Position numbers and translations under genes: made by a program
Notes under the pieces: generated by a model
Databases searched by the model: none
What the model saw: the letters and a program-made list of their open reading frames with translations, nothing else
What the model was told of the DNA's origin: nothing
From: Pseudomonadota bacterium
GTDB taxonomy: Bacteria; Pseudomonadota; Gammaproteobacteria; Burkholderiales; Rhodocyclaceae
Assembly: GCA_018262095.1 (NCBI GenBank)
Contig: JAGTRW010000025.1
Coordinates: 1 to 64,000, forward strand
DNA: 64,000 bases
Direction: 5' to 3'
Part shown: positions 17,080-25,354 of the stretch, one piece after another
Numbering within the stretch: the first letter of the stretch is position 1
Layout of the letters: the number at the start of each line of letters is the position of its first letter

Positions 17080-17135
17080 GCCGAGATATCGACGATATCG
17101 CAGGCCAAACTCGCCGGCCAAATACCGATCGCTTT

Positions 17136-17702
17136 TCAATTGCCGCCCAGAGTCCACGCACCCAGTGGCTCATAGACCGAGCCACCAGGACCGGAGCGCG
17201 AGCGCAAGAGAACGAAGTCGCGATACCGCCAGCGGATCGGCACGTTTTTCAGCGCGTCCAGATCGCCAGCTGGCGGCCGGACCGTGAGCCGGCGAAGCAG
17301 CGTCACATGCGCGACAAAAGGCCGCGCTTCCAGGGTAAAGCCCCTGGCGAGCAGACTGCGGCGCAAACCCTCGGCCAGCGCGCCAAGCGGCGGCGAGCAA
17401 TGCTCGCTGGCCGCCCACAGCATCTTGCCGGCGGGGTGATGATGCAGACGATTGAGAACCACCGAGCCGCCAGCCGTCGCCTGCGCGACCTCGCCGGCTG
17501 CTGCCCGCAGACCGGGCAGACGATCCAGCCCGACCTCGCCGACAAAGACCAGCGTCAGGTGCAGCGTTTCCTTCGGCATCGGCCGGCCGCCCAGACGCGC
17601 AGCGAAGTCGTTGGCGACGGCGAACAAGCGGCGGCGGCAGCGCTCGCCAGGCGACAACGCAAAAAACACCCGGGCCCCATCAGGTTTGCCGACCACATTC
17701 AT
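17136..17702 (-). CDS. thpR: RNA 2',3'-cyclic phosphodiesterase (2'-5' RNA ligase family)
   Basis: A 188-residue 2H phosphoesterase. Both catalytic H-x-T-x motifs are visible: LHLTLVFVG near residue 48 and AHVTLLRR near residue 131. These enzymes hydrolyse RNA 2',3'-cyclic phosphates. A half-site GTATTC followed 19 bases later by ATAGACT lies directly upstream (17741 to 17710), only about 8 bases before the ATG. If that is the promoter, the transcript would be leaderless or the true start lies a little further in. Confidence 0.88.
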   Translation of the reverse strand: MNVVGKPDGARVFFALSPGERCRRRLFAVANDFAARLGGRPMPKETLHLTLVFVGEVGLDRLPGLRAAAGEVAQATAGGSVVLNRLHHHPAGKMLWAASEHCSPPLGALAEGLRRSLLARGFTLEARPFVAHVTLLRRLTVRPPAGDLDALKNVPIRWRYRDFVLLRSRSGPGGSVYEPLGAWTLGGN

Positions 17703-17709
17703 GAACGCT

Positions 17710-17741
17710 AGTCTATAAGCCCAGCCAAAATCATCGAATAC
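17710..17741 (-). promoter_or_regulatory. Partial stress-type promoter (half-site plus -10) before thpR
   Basis: Minus-strand GTATTC (17741-17736), 19 bases, then ATAGACT (17716-17710). Spacing and -10 match the stress-island promoters, but the distal half of the palindrome is missing. It is a weak call. Confidence 0.3.
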
Positions 17742-17881
17742 ACGGACGCACTGAAATGACCTACATCACGACCGGTAGTCGGAACGCCGTACTTCCGCCG
17801 ATCGCGGCGCCGACCACGGCTTTTGGCAGACTGCGGCGAGCGCTGACTCGAGATCGGAAAACCCCGGAAAATGCCTAATCG

Positions 17882-17928
17882 AAATACCCGCAAACGCGTA
17901 TTTTGAGCGAACCCGAAGCGTCTAAACT
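17882..17928 (+). promoter_or_regulatory. Stress-island promoter, copy B
   Basis: AAATAC (17882-17887), 10 bases, GTATTT (17898-17903), 18 bases, CTAAACT (17922-17928). The architecture is the same as at 16019. It would start transcription about 55 bases ahead of the mini-ORF and the DnaJ-like gene. Confidence 0.7.
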
Positions 17929-17992
17929 TGAACCCGTTAGCGCGGCGCCCGTCATCGCTTGCTGGGTCGCTGAGCAGTGCAGGAGGTGAGCG

Positions 17993-18019
17993 ATGAGTCG
18001 GCCCAGGACACCACCGTGA
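17993..18019 (+). CDS. Eight-codon mini-ORF overlapping the DnaJ-like start
   Basis: ATG at 17993 has the strongest ribosome site in the neighbourhood (AGGAGGT, good spacing), yet the frame stops after eight codons (MSRPRTPP). Its TGA overlaps the GTG at 18016 that opens the DnaJ-like frame (GTGA). It may couple translation of the two frames, or mark a frameshift that moved the original start out of frame. Confidence 0.4.
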   Translation: MSRPRTPP

Positions 18020-18858
18020 AACGAACGACCGTCGCGGCGCCGAACCCGGGCCTAAAGCGCGGAGCGGATATCGAAGCGAGCCTGCACGTCGCGCTCGAAC
18101 GCGTCGCCCGCGGCGGCGAAGAGAATCTGCACCTTTGCCGTCCAGCGGCCTGCCCCTCGTGCCGCGGCAGCGGCGGCCGGGATGGCGCGCCTCGGCGCCG
18201 TTGCGAGGCCTGCCAGGGCACCGGACACATCACGCACAGCCTGCGCGGCGACGGGCAGGCTGTGCTGATCCAGCGCATCACCCCGTGTCCTGCCTGCTAC
18301 GGCCGCGGCAGCCTCATCGACCACCCTTGCCAGGCGTGCCGTGGCACCGGGACGATCGCGCGCGAAGCAACCTTGACCGTCACCATCCCGCGCGGCATCG
18401 CCGACGACACGGTGCTGCGCATTACCGGTCAGGGCGCGCCCAGCCCCGACCCGGCCGGCGGTGCCGGTGACCTGCTGGTTCTCGTACAGACGCAGCGCGA
18501 TCCGCGCTTCGAACGCGACGGCGCCAACCTGCTGTACCGTGAAACCATTGCCTTGACCGACGCCGTACTCGGCACGACGCGCGCGGTGCCGACGCTCGAC
18601 GAAGCAGCCACCAGCGTGCTGATCCCGCCCGGAACGCAAGCCGGCGCCGTGCTGCGCCTGCCGGGCAAGGGTTTACCCGGGCTCGACGGCGGGCGGCGCG
18701 GCGAACTGCAGGTGCACATCCGGGTGCACGTGCCGCAGACCTTGTCGCACGAGGAGCGCGCGCTCTACGAACGGCTGCGCGTCCTGGCCAGCCGGCCGGC
18801 GATTGACGGCGACGACAGCGCAGCGCACAGCGAAGAGCGTCGCTTGCCGGGCGGCTGA
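18016..18858 (+). CDS. DnaJ-like co-chaperone without a J domain
   Basis: About 280 residues. There is no J domain or HPD motif. From the N-terminus it runs straight into the DnaJ substrate-binding region (LKRGADIEASLHVALERVAR), with four zinc-binding repeats CPSCRGSG, CEACQGTG, CPACYGRG and CQACRGTG, then the second beta domain ending around RRGELQVHIRVHVP. Such a protein could bind unfolded clients but not stimulate DnaK by itself. GTG 18016 is chosen because AGGA lies 7 bases upstream and it couples to the mini-ORF; GTG 17977 is an alternative. Palindrome promoter B lies upstream. Confidence 0.82.
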   Translation: MKRTTVAAPNPGLKRGADIEASLHVALERVARGGEENLHLCRPAACPSCRGSGGRDGAPRRRCEACQGTGHITHSLRGDGQAVLIQRITPCPACYGRGSLIDHPCQACRGTGTIAREATLTVTIPRGIADDTVLRITGQGAPSPDPAGGAGDLLVLVQTQRDPRFERDGANLLYRETIALTDAVLGTTRAVPTLDEAATSVLIPPGTQAGAVLRLPGKGLPGLDGGRRGELQVHIRVHVPQTLSHEERALYERLRVLASRPAIDGDDSAAHSEERRLPGG

Positions 18859-18889
18859 GCATGGCGCTGTCTTTTTTGGTTTGAGGGCC

Positions 18890-19984
18890 ATGGCGATTCT
18901 CGAAATCCGCAACGTCACCCGCCGCTTCGCCAGCCTCAAGGCCGTCGACGACGTTTCGCTGTCGATCGAAGCCGGCGAGTTCTTCACCCTGCTCGGTCCC
19001 TCGGGCTGCGGCAAGACGACGCTGTTGCGCCTGATCGCCGGTTTCGACGAGCCCGATGATGGCGCGCTATTCCTCGACGGCGCGCCGCTGGCCGGCATCC
19101 CGCCCGAGAAGCGGCCGGTGCATACCGTTTTCCAGAGCTACGCGTTGTTCCCGCACTTGAGCGTCGCGCACAACATCGCCTTTCCGCTGCGCATGGCCGG
19201 CCAGAACGACGAGCAAATCCGCCAGCTGCTCAAGGAGACGCTCGAACTCGTTCATCTTGCCGACAAGGCGCAGCATTTCCCGCACGAACTCTCGGGCGGC
19301 CAGAAGCAGCGCGTCGCGCTGGCGCGCGGCCTGATCAACAAGCCGCGCCTGCTGCTGCTCGACGAGCCGCTCGGCGCGCTTGACGCCAAGTTGCGCGAAC
19401 AGATGGAGGGCGAATTGATCGCGCTGCAGCGCGAAGTCGGCATCACCTTCGTTTTCGTCACCCACTCGCAGCAGGAGGCGCTGGCTTTGTCGCACCGCAT
19501 CGCGGTGATGAATTGTGGGCGCATCGAGCAGGTCGATTGCCCAGAACAGATCTACGGCTTCCCCAAAAACCGTTTCGTCGCCGACTTCATCGGCACCATC
19601 AACCTGTTGCCCGTCGAGGTGCGCGAAGCGAGCCATGGCCGCCTGCGTCTGGCCGTTGACGGACTTGGCGAAATCATCGCCGCGCCGGCCGCCGGGCTCA
19701 AGACAGGCGAGCGCGGCAGTTTCGCGCTGCGTCCCGAGCAGGTTCGCGTCGCCGCAGCGGGCGGACACCACGAGATACCCGAACTGCACAACCACTTTCA
19801 TGGCCGGGTTCGCGACTTCCTCTATCTGGGCGATGTCACCGTCTACAAACTTGAACTCGACAACGGCGTACTGATCGAAGCGCTGCTCGCCAACTCGGCG
19901 CCGGGACGCGCCAAGTTCTTTGAGATCGGCGACACGGTCAGCGTCGGCTGGCGATGCGATGCCGGAGTCTACCTTCGTGACTAA
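18890..19984 (+). CDS. potA: Polyamine-type ABC transporter ATP-binding protein
   Basis: A 364-residue ABC ATPase. Walker A GPSGCGKTT, signature LSGGQKQRVALARG, Walker B LLLLDEPLGALD and the switch His in FVTHSQQEA are all present, followed by a TOBE-type C-terminal domain. It is the first of four overlapping genes, potABCD-like, for uptake of spermidine or putrescine (inferred from the PotD-like receptor). The potB-like start lies inside its 3' end. It starts 31 bases after the DnaJ-like gene, so read-through from the stress promoter is possible. Confidence 0.9.
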   Translation: MAILEIRNVTRRFASLKAVDDVSLSIEAGEFFTLLGPSGCGKTTLLRLIAGFDEPDDGALFLDGAPLAGIPPEKRPVHTVFQSYALFPHLSVAHNIAFPLRMAGQNDEQIRQLLKETLELVHLADKAQHFPHELSGGQKQRVALARGLINKPRLLLLDEPLGALDAKLREQMEGELIALQREVGITFVFVTHSQQEALALSHRIAVMNCGRIEQVDCPEQIYGFPKNRFVADFIGTINLLPVEVREASHGRLRLAVDGLGEIIAAPAAGLKTGERGSFALRPEQVRVAAAGGHHEIPELHNHFHGRVRDFLYLGDVTVYKLELDNGVLIEALLANSAPGRAKFFEIGDTVSVGWRCDAGVYLRD

Positions 19985-20810
19985 GCGCGGCTTGCGCGGC
20001 GACCTCACGCGCTGGCTGGTGAGCCTGCCGCCGACGGTCTTCCTGCTCGTTTTCTTCCTGGCGCCGACGCTGATCATGGTCACCGCGTCGTTCCAGAACC
20101 CGGGCGAGTTCGGCGGCCTCGCGCCACTGTTCGCAGAAGGCCAGGCCAGGCTGACGCTGGAAACCTACCGCTTCTTCTTCGGCGACTGGATCTACGCCGA
20201 GATTTTTCTGCGCTCGTTCCTGGTCGCCGGCGCGACGACGCTGATCTGCCTGATCTTTGCCTACCCGCTGGCGCTGACCATCGCGGCTAGCCCGAAACGC
20301 CACCGCGACCTGCTGGTGCTGCTGGTCATCCTGCCTTTCGCCAGCAATTTCCTGATCCGCGTTTACGCCTGGATCATCCTGCTCGGCCCGGCTGGCCTGC
20401 TGTACACGCCGATCGCGGTGATCGCCGGGATGGTCTATGTACACCTGCCGTTCATGATCCTGCCGCTCTACACCAACCTCGAAAAGCACGACCCGACACT
20501 GCTCGAAGCCGCGCAGGACCTGGGCGCCGGCGCCTGGACCCGCTTCTGGCGCGTCACCTGGCCGCTCTCGCTGCCCGGCATCTGGTCCGGCACCGCGCTG
20601 GTCTTCATCCCGGTGCTCGGCATGTTCGCCATTCCCGAACTGCTCGGCGGCACCGGCGACATCCTGATCGGCAACCTGATCAAGGAGCAGTTTCTCGAGA
20701 GCCGCGACTGGCCGCTCGGCTCGACGCTGTCGCTGCTGCTGACGCTCGCCGTGCTGGCGCTGGCGGCGCTCTCGGCCTGGGCCGCAAGCCCCCGGCGCCA
20801 GCGCTCATGA
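19959..20810 (+). CDS. potB: Polyamine-type ABC transporter permease (PotB-like)
   Basis: A 283-residue inner-membrane permease with about six helices and the ABC permease EAA loop (EAAQDLGAGAWTRFWRVTWP) that contacts the ATPase. It begins 26 bases inside the potA-like gene and its stop overlaps the next start (ATGA). The family handles putrescine, spermidine and related cations. The exact substrate is not visible in the sequence. Confidence 0.9.
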   Translation: MPESTFVTKRGLRGDLTRWLVSLPPTVFLLVFFLAPTLIMVTASFQNPGEFGGLAPLFAEGQARLTLETYRFFFGDWIYAEIFLRSFLVAGATTLICLIFAYPLALTIAASPKRHRDLLVLLVILPFASNFLIRVYAWIILLGPAGLLYTPIAVIAGMVYVHLPFMILPLYTNLEKHDPTLLEAAQDLGAGAWTRFWRVTWPLSLPGIWSGTALVFIPVLGMFAIPELLGGTGDILIGNLIKEQFLESRDWPLGSTLSLLLTLAVLALAALSAWAASPRRQRS

Positions 20811-21595
20811 AACACCGCACGCCCTGGCTGTGGGGCGCCGCGCTGGCGGTCTATGCCTTCCTCTACCTGCCGCTGGCGGTGGTCGTCATCTTTTCGTTCA
20901 ACGATTCGCAGCTCAACGCGCAGTGGGTCGGGTTCACCACGCGCTGGTACGCCAAGCTCTTCGCCGACGGTGAGATGCTGCACGCCGCCGCCAACTCGCT
21001 GGCCATCGCGCTCACTGCCGCGAGCGTCGCCACCGTGCTCGGCACGATGGCCGGAATCGCCATGCAGCGCTGGCCAACCGGCGTGCTGCGCGCGCTGCCC
21101 GGGCTGGTGCTGACGCCGGTGGCAATGCCCGAGATCCTGCTCGGCGTCTCGCTGCTGCTCTTTTTCCGCGAAGTCCTCGACCTCACGCTCGGGCTCGTCT
21201 CGATTCTCGTTGCGCACATCACCTTCTCGATCGGCTTCGTCGCGATCATCGTTCGCGCCCGCCTGGCCGGAATGGACGAGAGCATCTTCGAAGCCGCCCG
21301 CGACCTCGGTGCAAGTCCGTGGCAGACCTTCCGCTGCGTCACGCTGCCGCTGATCGCACCCGGCATCCTGGCCGGCTTCCTGATGAGCTTCACGCTGTCG
21401 ATCGACGACTTCGTGATCACCTTCTTCGTCGCCGGCGTCGGCGTCACCACGCTGCCGCTGCAGATCTATTCGATGATCAAGGTCGCCGTCAGTCCGGAGG
21501 TCAACGCCGTGTCGACGCTGCTGATGGCGCTGACGCTGACGCTGATTTTCATCGCCTCGCGCCTGGCGCCCGACGCGCTCAAGGTCAAGCCATGA
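20807..21595 (+). CDS. potC: Polyamine-type ABC transporter permease (PotC-like)
   Basis: A 262-residue second permease, with an EAA loop (EAARDLGASPWQTFRCVTLP) and the typical FSFNDS motif after the first helix. It overlaps both neighbours by 4 bases (ATGA at each end). With the PotB-like protein it forms the membrane channel of the transporter. Confidence 0.9.
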   Translation: MKHRTPWLWGAALAVYAFLYLPLAVVVIFSFNDSQLNAQWVGFTTRWYAKLFADGEMLHAAANSLAIALTAASVATVLGTMAGIAMQRWPTGVLRALPGLVLTPVAMPEILLGVSLLLFFREVLDLTLGLVSILVAHITFSIGFVAIIVRARLAGMDESIFEAARDLGASPWQTFRCVTLPLIAPGILAGFLMSFTLSIDDFVITFFVAGVGVTTLPLQIYSMIKVAVSPEVNAVSTLLMALTLTLIFIASRLAPDALKVKP

Positions 21596-22647
21596 AGGCG
21601 CTGCTGCTCGCCGCTCTGCTGCTCGCCGCGCCGGCGCGCGGCGAAGACGTGCTCTACCTCTACAACTGGAACAACTACATTTCCGACGACACCGTGCAAC
21701 GCTTCGAAACGTCGTGCAAGTGCCGCCTCAAGCAGGACTACTACTCGGACAACGAGGAGATGCTGGCCAAGCTCGAAGCCGGCGCCGCCGGTTACGACCT
21801 CATCGTGCCGACCGGCAACGCCGTCGAATCACTGATCCGCCGCCAGGCGCTGCGCCCGCTCGACAAGACGCTGCTGCCGCACCTTCCGAATATCAAGCGC
21901 GAGTACCTCGACCCCTGGTACGACCCCGGCAACCGCTATTCAGTGCCTTACGCGACCACCGTCACGCTGCTCGGCTTCAACGTCACCCGGCTCGCCGAAC
22001 TCGGCCTGCCGACCGACAGCTGGGCACTGATTTTCGAACCCGAGTACCTGGCCAAGCTCAAGGGCCGCGTCACCGTGCTCAACAGCCAGCGCGAACTGAT
22101 GGCCGCCGCGATGCGCTACCTCGGCCACTCGGTGCACACCCGCGACCCGGCGCAATGGGACGAGGCCAAGCGTCTGATCCTGCGCGCCAAGCCCTACTGG
22201 GCGACGTTCTCGAACAGCACCTACATCAAGGACCTGGCGATCGGAACGATCTGGGTCGCGCACGGCTACTCGAGCGACATGTATCGCGCGCAGCAGGACG
22301 CCCGCCAAGCTAAGCGCCCCTTTGCGATCGGGTTTACGACGCCCAAGGAAGGCGCCGTGCTGGCGGTCGACAACTTCGTTCTGCACAAGTCGGGGCGCCG
22401 GCCAGATCTCGCGCACCGCTTCATCGACTTCATGCTCGACGGCGCCAATGCCGCCGACATCTCCAACCTGATCGGCGCCGGCAATCCCAACGCGGCAGCG
22501 ACGCCGTACATTGCCCCCGAGATTGCCGGCAACCCGGCGATCTTCCCGTCGCCAGCGCAAATGCAGCGACTCGAAATGCTGCGCGATCTCGACCCGGCGA
22601 CCCGCCGATCGCTGTCGCGCATGTGGACCGAAATCAAGGTCCGCTAA
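21592..22647 (+). CDS. potD: Polyamine-binding periplasmic protein (PotD/PotF-like)
   Basis: A 351-residue receptor. The signal peptide is short (MKALLLAALLLAAPARG). The mature protein begins EDVLYLYNWNNYI, the hallmark start of PotD/PotF receptors, and has GYDLIVPTGNAV near residue 65. In this family acidic and aromatic residues bind the polyamine amines. The ATG overlaps the potC-like stop. It is followed 10 bases later by a P-type ATPase, which suggests a shared transcript. Confidence 0.9.
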   Translation: MKALLLAALLLAAPARGEDVLYLYNWNNYISDDTVQRFETSCKCRLKQDYYSDNEEMLAKLEAGAAGYDLIVPTGNAVESLIRRQALRPLDKTLLPHLPNIKREYLDPWYDPGNRYSVPYATTVTLLGFNVTRLAELGLPTDSWALIFEPEYLAKLKGRVTVLNSQRELMAAAMRYLGHSVHTRDPAQWDEAKRLILRAKPYWATFSNSTYIKDLAIGTIWVAHGYSSDMYRAQQDARQAKRPFAIGFTTPKEGAVLAVDNFVLHKSGRRPDLAHRFIDFMLDGANAADISNLIGAGNPNAAATPYIAPEIAGNPAIFPSPAQMQRLEMLRDLDPATRRSLSRMWTEIKVR

Positions 22648-22657
22648 GGACAAAATC

Positions 22658-25354
22658 ATGGCCGACCTGTCAATGCACCTGCAGGAAGTGTCCGTCGACC
22701 AGTGCCTGGCCAGCCTCAAAAGCTCGCCGTCCGGGCTCGACTCGGCCGAGGCCGCGCGCCGGCTCGCCGAATTCGGACCCAACCACGTCGAGGAAGTCGG
22801 GCGCGAGTCGCTGCTGCTGCGTTTTGCCCGCGAATTCACGCATTTTTTCGCGATCATCCTGTGGATCGGCGCCGCGCTGGCGTTCATCGCCGATCATTTC
22901 GACCCGGACCAGGGGATGTCGCGGCTCGGCGTCGCCATCGTCGGGGTGATCGTCATCAACGGCGTCTTCTCCTTCTGGCAGGAGTACAAGGCGCAGCGCG
23001 CCATCGCCGCCTTGCGCCAGCTGCTGCCGCCGCGAGTCAAGGTTGAACGCGCCGGGCGCAACGTCGAGATTCCCGCCGCCGAACTGGTTCCCGGCGACAT
23101 CGTGCTGCTCGACGAGGGCGACTTCATCGCCGCCGACTGCCGCGTCATCGAAGCCTACGCACTGCGCGTCAATAGCGCGACGGTGACCGGCGAATCGCTG
23201 CCCAACGGGCGCAACGCCGAAGCCGCCCGCGAGCAGTCGGCGCTGTTCGCCAAGAACATCGTTCTGGCCGGAACCTCGGTCGTCGCCGGGCGCGGGCGAG
23301 CGGTGGTCTATGCGACCGGGATGCGCACCGAATTCGGCAAGATCGCGCACCTGACGCAGACCGTCGGCGCGGTGAGTTCGCCGCTGCAGCGCGAGATCGC
23401 CCGGCTGTCGAGGATCGTCGCGGCTCTCGCGACGGGGATCGGCCTGGCGATGTTCGTAGTCGGCCAGGCGATCGGACTGCCGCTCTGGGAAAACCTGCTG
23501 TTCGCCATCGGCATCATCGTCGCCAACGTTCCCGAAGGGCTGTTGCCGACGGTGACGCTGTCGCTGGCCATGGCGACGCAGCGCATGGCCAGGCGCAACG
23601 CGCTGGTGCGCCACCTGCCGGCAGTCGAGGCGCTCGGCTCGACAACGGTCATCTGCAGCGACAAGACCGGGACGCTGACGCAGGACAGGATGTCGGTCCA
23701 GCGCCTGTGGCTCGGCGGTCGCTGGTTGTCAGCCGGCGATCTGCGGCCGCTGCCGCCGGCGCCACAGCGATCGGAAGCGCTGCTCTTCGAAAACGCCGCG
23801 CTGTGCCACAACCTCGACGAGCTCGAGATCGACGGCAAACGCACGCTGCGCGGCGACGCGATGGAGATCGCGCTGGTGCAGACGAGCCGCCAGCTGATCG
23901 GCGAGGCGCGCGACGGTTCGCTGATCGACGAACTGCCCTTCGACACCGAACGCAAGCGCATGTCGGTGCTGTGCGCGACGCCGCGCGGCCAGATGCTTTA
24001 CTGCAAGGGCGCGCTGGAAACGGTGCTGCCGTGCTGCGATTTCTTGCAGCTCGGCGACGTCGCGGTAGCGCTCGACGACGCGGCGCGCGACCGTCTTGGC
24101 AAAGCGCAGGACGAAATGGCCGACGCGGGCCTGCGCGTCATCGCCTTCGCCCATCGCGCAGCGCCCGAAGGCTTGCCAAAAAGCGAGAGCGGGCTGACCT
24201 TGAGCGGACTGATCGGCCTTGCCGACCCGCCGCGCCCCGAGGTGCCCGGCGCCGTCGCGCGCTGCGCTCAGGCCGGAATCCGCGTGATCATGGTCACCGG
24301 CGACAACCGCCACACCGCGCTGGCGATTGCACGCCAGATCGGGCTGGTGCGCGGCGACAATCCAGTGATCATTTCAGGCCCCGAATTGCGAACGCTCTCG
24401 CCGGCCCAGCTGCAGCTCGCGCTCGACGCCAAGGAGGTGATCTTCGCGCGCGTCGCCGCCGAGCAGAAGATGCGAATCGTCGAGGCCTTGCAGAAGAAAG
24501 GCGAGATCGTCGCGGTCACCGGCGACGGCGTCAACGACGCGCCGGCGCTCAAGGCCGCCGACATCGGCATCGCCATGGGGATCTCCGGAACCGACGTCGC
24601 GCGCGAGGCCGCCGACCTCATCCTGCTCGACGACAACTTCGCCAGCATCGTCAGCGCGATCGAGGAAGGCCGCGCCGTTTTTGACAACATCCGCAAGTTC
24701 CTGACCTACATCCTCTCGTCGAACATCCCGGAGCTGATCCCCTACCTCGCCTACGTGCTGCTGCGGATCCCGCTGCCGCTGACCATCATCCAGATCCTGG
24801 CGGTTGATCTGGGCACCGACATGCTGCCGGCGCTGGCGCTCGGCGCCGAACAGCCCGACCCCGACGTCATGCGCCGCCCACCGCGCGCGCGCGAAGACCG
24901 GCTGCTGTCGTGGACTCTGCTGGCGCGCGCCTACCTCTTCCTCGGCGCGCTCGAAGCGGCCGGATCGATGGCGATTTTCCTGATCGTGCTGCACGGCGCC
25001 GGCTGGCGCTACGGCGAGTTGCCGAGCCGCCTCGACCCGCTCTACCTGCAAGCGACCACCGCCTGCCTGTCGACCATCGTGATCATGCAGGTGGCCAACG
25101 TCTTTCTCTGCCGCCATCCGATAAAATCGTCGTTTACCTTCCGCCTGTTCGGCAACCCCTATCTGCTGTTCGGCGTCGCCGCCGAGCTCGCGCTGATCGC
25201 CTTCATCGTCTATACGGCTGCCGGCAACTGGCTGTTCGGCACCGCGCCGTTCGGCGCAGAAGTCTGGCTGCTGGCGCTGCTCGGCGCGCTGTTGATGCTC
25301 GTCTGCGAAGAAGCGCGCAAGATCTGGGCGCGACGGCGGATCAAACGGCCTTGA
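22658..25354 (+). CDS. P-type cation-transporting ATPase (P2, Na+/K+- or Ca2+-like)
   Basis: An 898-residue ion pump with the cation ATPase N-terminal domain, the actuator TGES motif (VTGESLP), phosphorylated Asp335 in CSDKTGTLTQ, the hinge TGDGVNDAPALKAADIG and about ten transmembrane helices. The M4 stretch NVPEGLLPTVTLSLA matches the Na+/K+-ATPase-like P2C pattern more than bacterial Mg2+ or heavy-metal pumps. The ion is not certain. It closely follows the polyamine receptor gene. Its 3' end overlaps the convergent kinase-like gene by 14 bases. Confidence 0.9.
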   Translation: MADLSMHLQEVSVDQCLASLKSSPSGLDSAEAARRLAEFGPNHVEEVGRESLLLRFAREFTHFFAIILWIGAALAFIADHFDPDQGMSRLGVAIVGVIVINGVFSFWQEYKAQRAIAALRQLLPPRVKVERAGRNVEIPAAELVPGDIVLLDEGDFIAADCRVIEAYALRVNSATVTGESLPNGRNAEAAREQSALFAKNIVLAGTSVVAGRGRAVVYATGMRTEFGKIAHLTQTVGAVSSPLQREIARLSRIVAALATGIGLAMFVVGQAIGLPLWENLLFAIGIIVANVPEGLLPTVTLSLAMATQRMARRNALVRHLPAVEALGSTTVICSDKTGTLTQDRMSVQRLWLGGRWLSAGDLRPLPPAPQRSEALLFENAALCHNLDELEIDGKRTLRGDAMEIALVQTSRQLIGEARDGSLIDELPFDTERKRMSVLCATPRGQMLYCKGALETVLPCCDFLQLGDVAVALDDAARDRLGKAQDEMADAGLRVIAFAHRAAPEGLPKSESGLTLSGLIGLADPPRPEVPGAVARCAQAGIRVIMVTGDNRHTALAIARQIGLVRGDNPVIISGPELRTLSPAQLQLALDAKEVIFARVAAEQKMRIVEALQKKGEIVAVTGDGVNDAPALKAADIGIAMGISGTDVAREAADLILLDDNFASIVSAIEEGRAVFDNIRKFLTYILSSNIPELIPYLAYVLLRIPLPLTIIQILAVDLGTDMLPALALGAEQPDPDVMRRPPRAREDRLLSWTLLARAYLFLGALEAAGSMAIFLIVLHGAGWRYGELPSRLDPLYLQATTACLSTIVIMQVANVFLCRHPIKSSFTFRLFGNPYLLFGVAAELALIAFIVYTAAGNWLFGTAPFGAEVWLLALLGALLMLVCEEARKIWARRRIKRP

